Source: Corylus avellana (taxonomy: Eukaryota > Streptophyta > Magnoliopsida > Fagales > Betulaceae). From it: a DNA stretch of 64,000 nt. A model generated the notes under the pieces. It was not told the DNA's origin and ran no database searches. It worked only from the letters and a program-made list of their open reading frames with translations. This document shows, piece by piece, positions 10,672-21,343 of the stretch. The position numbers and the translations under genes are program-made. Within the stretch, counting starts at the first letter, position 1, and every line of letters begins with the position of its first letter. The stretch is from contig NC_081543.1 in NCBI RefSeq assembly GCF_901000735.1, positions 31,084,771-31,148,770 on the forward strand. Direction: 5' to 3'.

Positions 10672-13492
10672 TGATAAGTGTTAAAATATTCATATTTTCA
10701 ACCCTTAACTTGCATATTTTAATCATTTGGTTTTAATTAATTAGGCAATTTTAATTCATTTTTATGTTTTTCATATTTTTACAGGCTTTTGGACGAAAAT
10801 GATGTAAAACTAGGTGATTTGAGCTCAAAAGAGAAGATGGAGACAATTGGAGCTCCCTGGTACCGCGATCAATCGTAGAGCACCTGCGATCGAGCGTAAT
10901 ACCCGAGAGGACACAGCATCAAGCAGGCCAGGAGCGATCGAGCGCATGACAGAAGAAGGAACGATCGCAGACTTGCGTTCGAGCGCACACGGGCTGCGAT
11001 TGAGCGTACCCGTGCGCAGAAGACTTATCAAGTGGCGGCTGAAGTGTCACTCTTTCCATATTAGGGTTTTCCAACTCCAAATTGTAATAGGTCTGAAAAT
11101 CCTACGAAATTCCTAGGTTTACTACTTTGTCTAGGACTCCTAAAGCCTATAAATAGACCCTTAAGCCTCTAGAATAGATAGACTTTGTAAGGAGAATAAT
11201 AAGAGTTCTTCAAGTTCCAGTCTCGGGTTTATTCTTTTCCTTTCTTTATTTTATTTTATGAAGATGTTTAACATCAACTTTATATGTAGCTAATTTAATT
11301 AGTAGGGCTTGATTGAAACCCTAGTTATGTTTTGTTAATATTTCAATATTGGCGCCTTTGTGATGATCTTGTTGTGCTATTTAACTTGATTAATACATGC
11401 TTGCATGAATTCCTCTTATGTGTGTGCCTGATCAACATATGCATGTGGTACGGACTAGTTAGTTAAATTAATTTGGATGGCCGAGTCCTGAGTTTAACAT
11501 AAGTAACAAAAGAAATACATACCGGGTTCTTGGGTTAATCAACATGGGGAACCGGGAGTATATGTCATGCCCTAAGCCTCATGTGTTTGTCGATTTCCAT
11601 AGAACATATGCGTTCCTAACGAACAACTTAGTATAAATCATGCTAAATCCCTTAGGAATGAAAAGAGTTAGAATATACGTCATGCCTGACTTATTGCTTA
11701 GGAAAATCTATAGCCTTAAGAGTATACGCCATGCCCTAAGGTTGACAAACATTAGATATACATAACTTGATCAAAGCATTGGCATATTGTTATATTAGCT
11801 AAATATAATTAGTGGTAGATATCAAAGCCCTACCCTTTATTATTATCACTTCAACAATCAATCTTTTTTTTGCTTTTGCTTACTAATGAATGAAAATCAT
11901 AATCTTGATGTGATACTTTAATTTTTTTGGGATAACATGAACTGTGCGTGATGTTTGTGAGTAACATTTCTGGAAAACCCTCACGAGACTTCACTCGTCT
12001 ACTAGGAAATTCCTAGTGGTTTAAAAGGCTTGTTGCATATGCTAAATGCAATCGTACATCCCACGAAAGATGGATTTATCTCTTATTTTCTGTTTTTCCA
12101 TTCTTGTTTTTAGTTTTGTATTGCTAAGGGACTAGCAATATATAAGTTCGGAGGTGTGATAAGTGCTAAAATATTTATATTTTCAGCCCTTAACTTGCAT
12201 GTTTTAATCTTTTGGTTTTAATTAATTAGGCCATTTTAATTCATTTTTGTGTTTTTCATACTTTTACAGGCTTTTGGACGAAAATGAAGTAAAACTAGGT
12301 GATTTGAGCTCAAAAGAGAAGATGGAGACAATTGGACCTCCCTGGTACTGTGATCAATTGCAGGGTACCTGCGATCGAGCGCAATACCCGAGAGGACACA
12401 ACATCAAGCAGGCCAGGAGCAATTAAGCGCATGACAGAAGAAGGAACGATCGCAGACTTGCGATCGAGCGCACCCGTGCGCAGGAGACTTATCAAGTGGC
12501 GGCTGAAGTGTCACTCTTTCCATATTAGGGTTTTCCAACTCCAAATTATAATAGGTCTCAAAACCCTACGAAATCCCTAGGTTTACTACTTTGTCTAGGA
12601 CTTTTAAAGCCTATAAATAGACCCTTAAGCTTCTAGAATAGATAGACTTTGTAAGGAGAAGAATAAGAGCTCTTCAAGTTCAAATCTCGAGTTTATTCTT
12701 TTCCTTTATTTTATTTTATTTTATGAAGATGTTTAACATCAACTTTATATGTAGCTAATTTAATTAGTAGGGCTTGATTGAAGCCATAGTTATGTTTTGT
12801 TAATATTTCAATATTGGCGCCTTTATGATGATCTTGTTGTGCTATTTAACTTGATTAATACCTGCTTGCATGAATTCCTCATATGTGTGTGCCTGATCAA
12901 CATATGCATGTGGTACGGACTAGTTAGTTAAATCAATTTGGATGGCCGAGTCCTAAGTTTAATATAAGTAACAAAAGAAATTCACACCGAGTTCTTGGGT
13001 TAATCAACATGGGGAACCGGGACTATATGTCATGCCCTAGGCCTTATGTGTTTGTCGATTTCCATAGAACATATGCGTTCCTAAGGAACAACTTAGTATA
13101 AATCATACTAAATCCCTTAGGAATGAAAAGAGTTAAGAGTATACGTCATGCCTAACTTGTTGCTTAGGAAAATCTATAGCCTTAGGAGTATACGCCCTGC
13201 CCTAAAGTTGACAAACATTAGATATGCATAACTTGATCAAAGTATTGACATATTGTTATATTAGCTAAATATAATTAGTGGTGGATATCAAAGCCCTACC
13301 CTTTATTATTATCACTTCAACAATCAATCTTTGTTTTGCTTTTGCTTAAGAAATCTATTTTTAAACATAAATTCAGCAATCCTCGTGGGAATGATCTTGT
13401 ACTTACACCCTATACTACTATGTTGACCTTGTGCACTTGCAGGTAAAATGTACAATTATTATCTATTAATTTAGGTAATATTTTGCACAACA
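10672..13492. mobile_element. Short non-autonomous LTR element with two direct LTR-like repeats
   Basis: Two direct copies of about 1.2-1.3 kb begin TGATAAGTG(t/c)TAAAAT at 10672 and 12157. The second runs to ...TTTTGCACAACA at 13492, giving TG...CA ends. The first matches only to about 11882 and lacks the last 146 bases of the second. The 275 bases between them end in a purine-rich aagttcggaggtg immediately before the second copy, placed like a polypurine tract. Flanks attgg and gttgg match at four of five bases. No gag or pol frame is present, so this is an internally deleted, non-coding element; the autonomous partner is unknown. Confidence 0.75.
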
Positions 13493-14246
13493 GTTGGGTC
13501 ATAGATCAATCCATTGAATGCCTGAGTAATCCTCAAGTCCAGCCTAATTATAGAAGGGCCCAAGCCCAGTAAGGATTCGGACAACCAATCTCGAATCCTA
13601 CATATCTGAGACCCTCATTTCCGAAACCCATGGGGTCTCGAAACCTTAAGCCGAGACCCATGGGATCCGAGACCCTTAAGCCGAGACAGTTAAGTCCGAG
13701 ACTAACTCAGGACACACAGGCCTCGGTGATAAGGATAACTCGGATATCTTGAAAGATACAACCGTTAATAGATAAGTGATCTTGTTTATTCAAAAGCAGC
13801 CATATCTATCTAAAATCCAAATCAAATATATTATCCAGCAAACATTTACAAATGTTCAAATCAAGTGATACACGCAACCACCAAATCCTATGATCTGGGT
13901 CACCTAGAATCTTGGAGAAGATAATCACCAAAATCCCTTATCAGTAACTGCATCGCAGAAAATCAGGAAAGGGTGACTCATTGGTGAAGGGACCTCTACC
14001 ACTCCATGCCTATAAAAGACAGATGATCTCTTCAGATGGAGGTAAGCGCAACTTTGGCATTCAATCTTTCCTTTGTTGCTTATTCTTCTTCTCATTCTGA
14101 CTTAGGCATCGGAGTGTCCCCGCCGGCTCACCCCCGGTCTCTTCGATCCACCTTTCTTCTTTGTTGTGCAGTAAAATCACTAGTGTGTTGGTCAACTCAG
14201 GCTTGGCAAGCGTGCCACATCATCTTTAGGAAAACTGTGCTTCAGC
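13493..14246 (+). repeat. Probable 5' LTR of the Tat element
   Basis: It contains tataaaag at about 14012, then a CT-rich leader with a GC-rich patch (catcggagtgtccccgccgg at 14108) as in plant gypsy R/U5 regions. It ends cttcagca just before the tggcgtcgtttgtgg site. The left edge is not proven, because it abuts the preceding element directly. Confidence 0.55.
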
Positions 14247-14247
14247 A

Positions 14248-14266
14248 GTTTGGCGTCGTTTGTGGA
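14248..14266 (+). other. Primer-binding-site-like sequence
   Basis: tttggcgtcgtttgtgg resembles the TGGCGCCG-type primer sites that follow the 5' LTR in plant gypsy elements, with one or two changes. The priming tRNA is not assigned. Confidence 0.5.
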
Positions 14267-14354
14267 AAATCGATTTTCATCAGTTCTTACTATCTACTAA
14301 TCCGGTATGGTGACTACTCGTTCAACTATCTAAGAAATGGGAAGTTATTGAAGT

Positions 14355-15499
14355 TTGTATCCGAAGAGAAGGGTAAAGAGAAAAATCTTCAAGGCCATCA
14401 GAGTCATCAGTCAGGACAGAGCTCAGGACCGAACAATCACAGCTTGCGTAATCAGAAGCAAAGGTGAAACGAACCGAGGATTCCTCAGAGCAATCAACAA
14501 AGCCCTCAGAATCAAACCATTGTTAGGGAGATCCGAACGATCTCAGGTGGATTGGCTGGTGGAGGGGAATCCAGTTCAGCAAAAAAAGCCTACGTTAAGC
14601 AAGCGAGAATGGAAGAAGTCTTTTCACTTGAGAAGCCCTCCAAAGTGCAGAAACAGGAACCGAGTGTTCTAACATTTTCGGAGAAGGATACGAAAGAAAT
14701 TTCAGTGCCACATGACGATGCGTTGGTGATAACTTTAACAGTGGCTAACCACGCTATTCACTGAGTTTTAGTGGACAATGGAAGTTCGGCTGATATTCTG
14801 TATTGGACAATTGTACAACAATTGGGCATTGGCCGAGAAAAGTTGAAACATTTCTTATCACCATTGATAGGGTTCGTAGGGGAGCGTGTTCAACCCATCG
14901 GAATGATTTCCCTTCTGGTAACAGCAGGAACCGCTCCTAGACAATCCATTATCATGGTGAATTTTTTGGTAATTGACCGATTGTCGGCATACAATGTGAT
15001 CGTTGGTCGTCCAGCTTTGAACCAACTAAAAGCTGCAACTTCCACCTATCATCTGAGGATGAAATTTCAAACAATTGAAGGAGTTGGCAAGGTTAAAGGT
15101 GATCAGGTTATCGCCAGAAGATGTTACAATATATCTTTGAAAAAATGCCCAGAGTCAGCACTGTTGACGATCGGCAATTTGGGAAGTGATAGGGAGATTC
15201 AGTTGAAGAAAGAACCAGCTGAGCCATTGATTGATATATTGATAGCTGAAGGAAAGGTTGTGAAGATCGGATCTCAACTAACTTCAGAAGTCAGGGAAGT
15301 ACTCGTTCGGTTTCTTCAGGGAAATCTAGAAGTCTTTGTATGGTCTCCTGAGGACATGCCGGGGATTGACCTAAAAGACATTGTTCATCATCTGAACGTC
15401 AATCCAAAAGTAAAACCAGTGAAACAAAAGCGAAGAGAGTTTGCTCCTGAGAGGAACATGGCAATTGCCGAAGAGGTTGACAAATTGCTCAAAGCTTAG
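14355..15499 (+). pseudogene. Tat gag remnant and aspartic protease
   Basis: Only the C-terminal end of Gag is visible: the GGGESSSAKKAYVKQ segment, then PHDDALVITL. A typical Gag exceeds 1 kb, so most of it is deleted. A TGA at 14762 interrupts just before the protease, whose active-site stretch reads VDNGSSADILY, followed by IVGRPALNQL. After a linker (PGIDLKDIVHHLN), a TAG at 15497 separates it from the reverse transcriptase. This is a dead copy. Confidence 0.85.
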
Positions 15500-17254
15500 T
15501 TTATCGAAGAAGTACATTATCCCGATTGGTTAGCCAATGTGGTGATGGTTAAGAAGTCTTCTGGTAAATGGAGGATGTGTGTAGACTTCACCGATCTTAA
15601 CAAGGCTTACCCGAATGACAGTTTTTCATTGCCTCATATTAGTTCATTGGTTGACTCAACAGCCGGTTATGAGTTGCTGAGCTTCATAGATGCATTTTTT
15701 TGGCTACAATCAAATCTTCATGCATCCATCGGATCAGGATAAAAGAGCATTCATCACAGACCGAGGCTTATATTGCTACATGGTTATGCCTTTCGGTTAA
15801 AAAATGCTGGTGCTATCTACCAGAGGTTAAACAAGATGTTTCAAGAACAAATCGGGAAGAACATGGAGGTGTATGTCGATGATATGCTGGTCAAGAGCAA
15901 GCTACAGGCGAATTGTGTGACAGACTTACAAGAGGCGATCATGACATTGAGGCGATTCAAAATAAAGTTGAATCCTACGAAGTGTGCATTTGGAGTGTCA
16001 TCTGGGAAGTTCCTCGGTAATATGGTGTCAAGCCGAGGAATTGAAGCCAATCCAGAGAAGATTCAAGCGGTGTTAGACATGCAATCTCCCAATAATACAA
16101 AGCAGGTTCAACAGTTGACTGGCAGAATCGCGGCATTGAACAGTTTCATCTCTCGGTCCACAGACAAATGTCTTCCTTTCTTTAAAATCTTGAGGAAAGC
16201 TTTTGAATGGACCGAGGAATGTGAACAAGCATTTGAGCAACTTAAGAGATATTTAGTCAGTCCACCTCTGCTTAGCTGAGCTATTCCTGGAGAAGTATTG
16301 TACTTGTATCTCGCCGTATCCTCAACAGCGGTCAGTGCAACTTTGATTCGTGAAGAGGAAGAAATTCATAAACCAGTTTACTTCATTAGCCGAGCGTTAC
16401 ATGGTGCCGAGGAGAGGTATGTGCAAATGGAGAAACTTGCTTTTGCTTTGGTAATTGCGTCTAGAAAGCTTCAACCGTACTTTCAAGCCCATATCAATGT
16501 GCTAACCGAGTACCCATTGAAAAAAGAACTTCGGAAGTTGGATCTGTTTGGTCGGTTAGTCAATTGGGCAATCGAGATTAGTGAATTTGATATTCACTTC
16601 ATTTCACGCAATACTATCAAAGGTTAAGCACTTGCAGACTTTCTGGTAGAATTCACCAACATACAAAATCTAGAGATGTGGCCGAAAGAAAAAATGTGGG
16701 TGATTTATGTTGATAGTTCTTCTACAAAAAATAAATGTGGAGCTGGAGTAGTGATGATCACGCCAGACAAGAAGGAATTGAAAAGCTCTTTGAGGTTAGA
16801 GTTTAAAACTACTAACAATGAGGCAGAGTACGAAGCAGTAATAGCCGAGCTGGGTTTGGCCCGAGAGATGGAAACAGAGTTTGTAGAAGTCCGGAGTGAT
16901 TCTCAAGTTATTGTCGACCATAGTCGTGGTGAATTTGAAGCTAAGGGCAGTAAAATGAAACTCTACTTATCTAAAGTTCAAGACATGAAAAAAGCTTTCA
17001 AGAAATTCTGTATTATTAAAATCCCGTGGGAAGAGAATGAAAAAGCAGACCAGTTAGCCCGGCTAGGTTTGGCAATCGAGGATGAAATGGGAGAAACTGA
17101 GCAACCCATACAAATTTTGCAACAGCCCTCTATCACCGAGGAAGTCATGGTTTTAACTATTGAAATCATACTTGCCTGGGCTGAAGAGATTGTTGGGTAT
17201 TTAGAAAGAGGAGTTCTCCCGGGAGATAAGAGAAAGGCGATGCAATTAAAATGA
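15500..17254 (+). pseudogene. Tat reverse transcriptase and two RNase H domains
   Basis: The RT blocks VKKSSGKWRMCVDFTDLNKA and VYVDDMLVKS (the YVDD catalytic motif, about 15870) are clear. A seven-T run near 15695 shifts the frame and a missing base near 15795 shifts it back. Stops occur at 16277 and 16624. The first RNase H includes FISRALHGAEERY. The second (about 16690-17090) has YVDSSS, TNNEAEYEA, SDSQVIVD and ENEKADQLA, which carry the D-E-D-D pattern of archaeal-type RNase HI. Confidence 0.85.
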
Positions 17255-20200
17255 AAGGCTGCTCGATTCACCTTGAGGCTTTATGTTACCTCTTCTTAAG
17301 TGTTTTTCTAAAGAAGAAGGTAATTATATCCTCCGAGAGGTTCATGAAGGAATCTGTGGCAGTCATTCAGGAGCTCGAATGTTAGCACACAAAGCTGTCA
17401 GAGCGGGGTTCTTCTGGCCGAGAATGAATCAGGATTCCATGCAAATTGTCAGAACTTGCGACAACTGTCAACGTTTTGCTAACATCATCAAGCAACCTCC
17501 TGAGGAGCTCATGTAACATCCCCAGACTGAGTTTGCCACTTTTCTTCTTTTACAACAAAAGTTTTATTTTTATTTATTTATTTTTTTTCAAAGATCTATA
17601 AGGTCTATCAGAGTACTTGATTTTAAAGGATACGATAAATGTATAAAACAATCTTCAAGAGATTTTATTACAAGCGAAATTAGAAAACATCAAACTTTAG
17701 TTGCGAAATGTCATATTATTACAATAACTGATAAGAAAAGACTTTGAAAGTTAATAATTATTCCCGTCTCCATTCTAGCCTCCTATTCCCGCGTCCTTTC
17801 TACCTGAAAACAAGAAATAAAACTGAATGAGCCCAAAGGGGGCCCAGCAAGTAAAATCGACAACCATAAATAGTTTTACTTCTTGTTCTCAGTTTTTGAA
17901 AATCGTTTTCACAAATAAATATACATCCAGCCATAATAATACAAGTATGTACGGTTGCATCTCCCGTAGCATATACATACTATTACATATAGTAATAAAT
18001 CATCGTCATAAATCATCATCATAATGCATCATTATAAATCATCATTGTAAATCACCATAGTATATCATCGTTATAAATCATCATTGTAAATCATCATAGT
18101 ATATCATTTTTGAAATTATATTATCATTTTCTCATATTAGGGCTCATGTACACCGTTACCCCTGTGTACGAGGGTTGCGGGTCATTGTGACTATGGCACT
18201 GAACTGTGGCCTCAGCCATGCCCGACCGTCAATTAACTCTTTCTTGGTGCACTCAACGGTCATGTTGATGGAATACCACCTTCTGGCATAGCTTCCTTCA
18301 GTGGTTTCGCCTTCATCCGAGTATCGGTACCGAACTCCTCTCATCCTTACTTATCTTGGGGCCATAAATACTCTCCTCCATACATGTGCCCTCATTTCAT
18401 AAACATTTAACTCATTTTTTATACTTTTCTTTGTACTTCTTTTGATGCATCTTAGAGCCACATGTAGGAGGGTTTATCATCATTCTTTATAATCATCATC
18501 ATTTCTCAACTTTCTTTTCTCAAAATGGAAACTTTTCCAAATATAAACTTATTGTACTTAGAAAGCGTTTAAAGAAATAGAAACTTTCTAAATAATTCTT
18601 TTAGAAATCCTTCATGCATGCAACATATCTCAATGACAGGTAAATAAAATAATTATTTACAGTTTGATAAAGAATGAATAATTAGTATGACATGAAGTAA
18701 TTTTAGAAGGGACAGTGAATTTCTTATTTCTAGACTGAAGCTAAAAGTGGTCTGAAAGAATCTAGTTGCTCCAATCTGACTAACACCACTAGTATATCTT
18801 TTGAAACTAATTTCTAAAGTCCGCTATCTCTTGTGTTTTTTCTTTCTTGTAGCGCTTTGTCTCGCTCTTTCTCTCTCTGTTATGAGTAAACACTCTTAGA
18901 AAGAAGAAAGACCAAGTAGAAAACGGAAGAAGGAAGAATATGTGCAAGAGATGGGAGAGGAGTATTGAAATTGTGAAAGGAAAGAGCTTTATTTATAGGA
19001 GAAAACCAAATACTATTCTACCTTCAATTTACAATTATACCCTCATTTTACTATTCCACTTACCCACTTAGTATACCTACAATTGACTATTCTACATTCT
19101 TATTTAAAATTCTACCCTCCTTATACCTAGCATTGACTATTTTACCTTCTTATTTAAAATTGTACCATACCTACCATTGACCTTATACCTACCATTGACT
19201 ATTCTACCTACCCATACAATTCTTTCTACCATTTACTATCCTTGTATTTCACCAATTACCATTATCTAATTACCACTTTCTGTAATACCATAAATTTCTC
19301 AAGAATTAAAATCCTTGGCTACAATAGATATTAAAATAACACCATTATCGAAATAATCTAGTTAAATAACTCTGAAACTTCTGGAGTGCTACAGCTCAGT
19401 TCAATCTCCTCGCCATGGCCATTTTCACAATGGGGAGTGGATATAGTAGGGCCATTATCTCCCGAAAAGGGGGGAGTTCGGTTCGCTGTAGTTACCGTTG
19501 ATTATTTCACGAAATGGGCAGAAGTGGAGGCTTTGGTAAACATTATAGCAAAAAATATTGAGAAGTTTCTTTGGAAGAATGTTATTTGTCGATATGGAAT
19601 TCCTCATGCCTTCATTACAGACAATGGTAAACAATTCGATTGCGATTCCTTTCGAGATTGGTGTGCTGGGCTTCATGTTCGGCAATATTTTTCATCTCCG
19701 AGGCATCCCCAAGCCAATGGACAAGTAGAAGCAACAAACAAAACCATATTCAAAATCCTGAAGACGAAGCTCGATCAGCATAAAGGGAGCTGGGCGGAGG
19801 ATCTTCCTGAGGTTCTATAGGCATATCGCACCACCAGAAGAACTCCAGCCAAGGAAACTCCTTATGCTTTAGCCTATGGAACTGAAGCTGTCATTCCAGC
19901 TGAGATTGGGGCGAGAAGTTTTCGTGTAGACACCTTCAACCCCAAACTCAATGGCGAAGGTCTGAAACTACATCTCGATTTGTTACAAGAAAAACAGAAT
20001 CAGGCTCAGGTTACTATGACAGCGTACCAACAAAGAGTAGCTTGGTATTTCAATCAGCCGGGTCAAACAGCGCATTTTTCAAGTTGGAGACTTAGTCTTA
20101 AAAAAAGTCACTCTTGCAACTAGAAACACAGCTGATGGGAAGCTAGCACTAAACTGGGAAGGACCATACAAAGTGATCAAATGTGGCAAAACAGGAGCGT

Positions 20201-20276
20201 ATCATCTCACAAACCTCGAATGAAAACAACTCCAACGACCATGGAATGCTGAACATCTTAAGAAGCATTTTGCATA
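17255..20276 (+). pseudogene. Tat integrase, split by a solo LTR
   Basis: The zinc-binding part (HEGICGSHSG ... CDNCQR) lies in 17283-17511 and the catalytic core in 19394-19820. The core has VDIVGP, ITDNGKQF and the QVEATNK stretch, i.e. the D,D,E residues. The parts join exactly (PPEEL to SSISSPWPFSQWG) when 17512-19393 and one target duplicate are removed. A TAG at 19818 interrupts before YRTTRRTP..TPYALAYG; C-terminal remnants continue to about 20276. Confidence 0.88.
17512..19393. mobile_element. Solo LTR inserted in the Tat integrase
   Basis: A 1882-base segment starting TGTAACATCCCC and ending GTGCTACA, flanked by perfect 5-base duplicates gctca (17507-17511 and 19394-19398). It has TG...CA ends, no coding frame and no second LTR, which fits a solo LTR left by recombination. 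The TGTAACATCC start and length suggest a gypsy chromovirus such as Tekay/Del; that assignment is inference. It contains degenerate repeats of ataaatcatcat and tatatcat at 17995-18110. Confidence 0.9.
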
Positions 20277-20479
20277 GAATTATAATTCTCAGAGATTCAC
20301 TTATGTTGTATTCCCGTTCTAACGAATAAATATTCATGAATGAAGGATCTTCTGAGGTTATAATCATGCAGAAATCTTAAAAATGCGGCAGATCATACTT
20401 TTTATTTGACACTCGGAGAAAATAGCTAAACTAAGCATTTTTCCGAAAGTCACTTTTGGAACAGTGTCTATTTATAGCA

Positions 20480-20900
20480 CTTTCTAACCCTTCGGTGAAA
20501 TATAGTTGGAGAATTTCCCGAGCATCGCTCGGTGAAATGTCATTAAGGCGCTTTCACCAAGGAAAAGTTCGGAAATATAGCTGAACAAAGCACTTTCTGA
20601 ACTTAAACCTGGGCCAAAGGTTCCACTTTGGAGAAATATAGCCGGAGAGTTTCCCGGGCATGACTCGGTGAAATATCGCTAAGGCGCTTTCCTAAAGAAA
20701 TGTTCGGAGATATAGCCGGAGAGTTTCCCGAGCATAACTCAGTGGAATATCGCTAAAGCGCTTTCCGAACTTTAAAACTTTTACCCAAAAGTTCCACTTC
20801 GGAGGAATATAGCCAGAGAATTTCTCAAACATGCTTTAGTGAAATATCACTAAGGCGCTTTCCTAAAGATGAAGGTCGTGAGCATAATCAAACTATACTG
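20480..20900 (+). repeat. Tandem repeats in the 3' region of the Tat element
   Basis: Four related units start near 20501, 20636, 20709 and 20808. Each has atatagccggagagtttccc followed by a gaaatatcgctaaggcgctt segment, at irregular spacing of 73-135 bases. Variable tandem repeats between integrase and 3' LTR are known in Tat elements and can seed satellites. Confidence 0.75.
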
Positions 20901-21343
20901 TCTGAACTTAACCTTTACCCAAAAGGCTATATTCCCAAAGGCACAGTTCAGAAATATAGCTAAACAAAGCACTTTCCCAAAAGCAAAATGTTTAATTATT
21001 ACGTTTGCAACAATTATTCTCACAAACCGAGCTACTTCATAAAGGATTCCCATCATTTTCTCAGACCATGCATTCTTGGTAGAACATACGGTTTGTCCAA
21101 ATTTTCAAAAAGTCGAGCGTTGAATAACAAAATCACAAACAAGTCAAAATTTTTACCCCACATTCTATAAAGATTCCCATTGTTATAAATTAAATTTATA
21201 GCCTATAGGAATCGAGGGGGGTATACATATATGAAGCATAAATTATAGAATTGATCTCTATCAAAAATATTCTATTTCATTGTCAAAATAAAGCAATTAG
21301 GTACAAAAGGAGATAGGTCATCTCAGTAACTATAGTCAGAACA

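Noticed and set aside
17990..18110. Possible CRISPR-like array of atcatcat repeats
   Set aside because: Repeats are short, degenerate and contiguous without unique spacers, inside a plant solo LTR.
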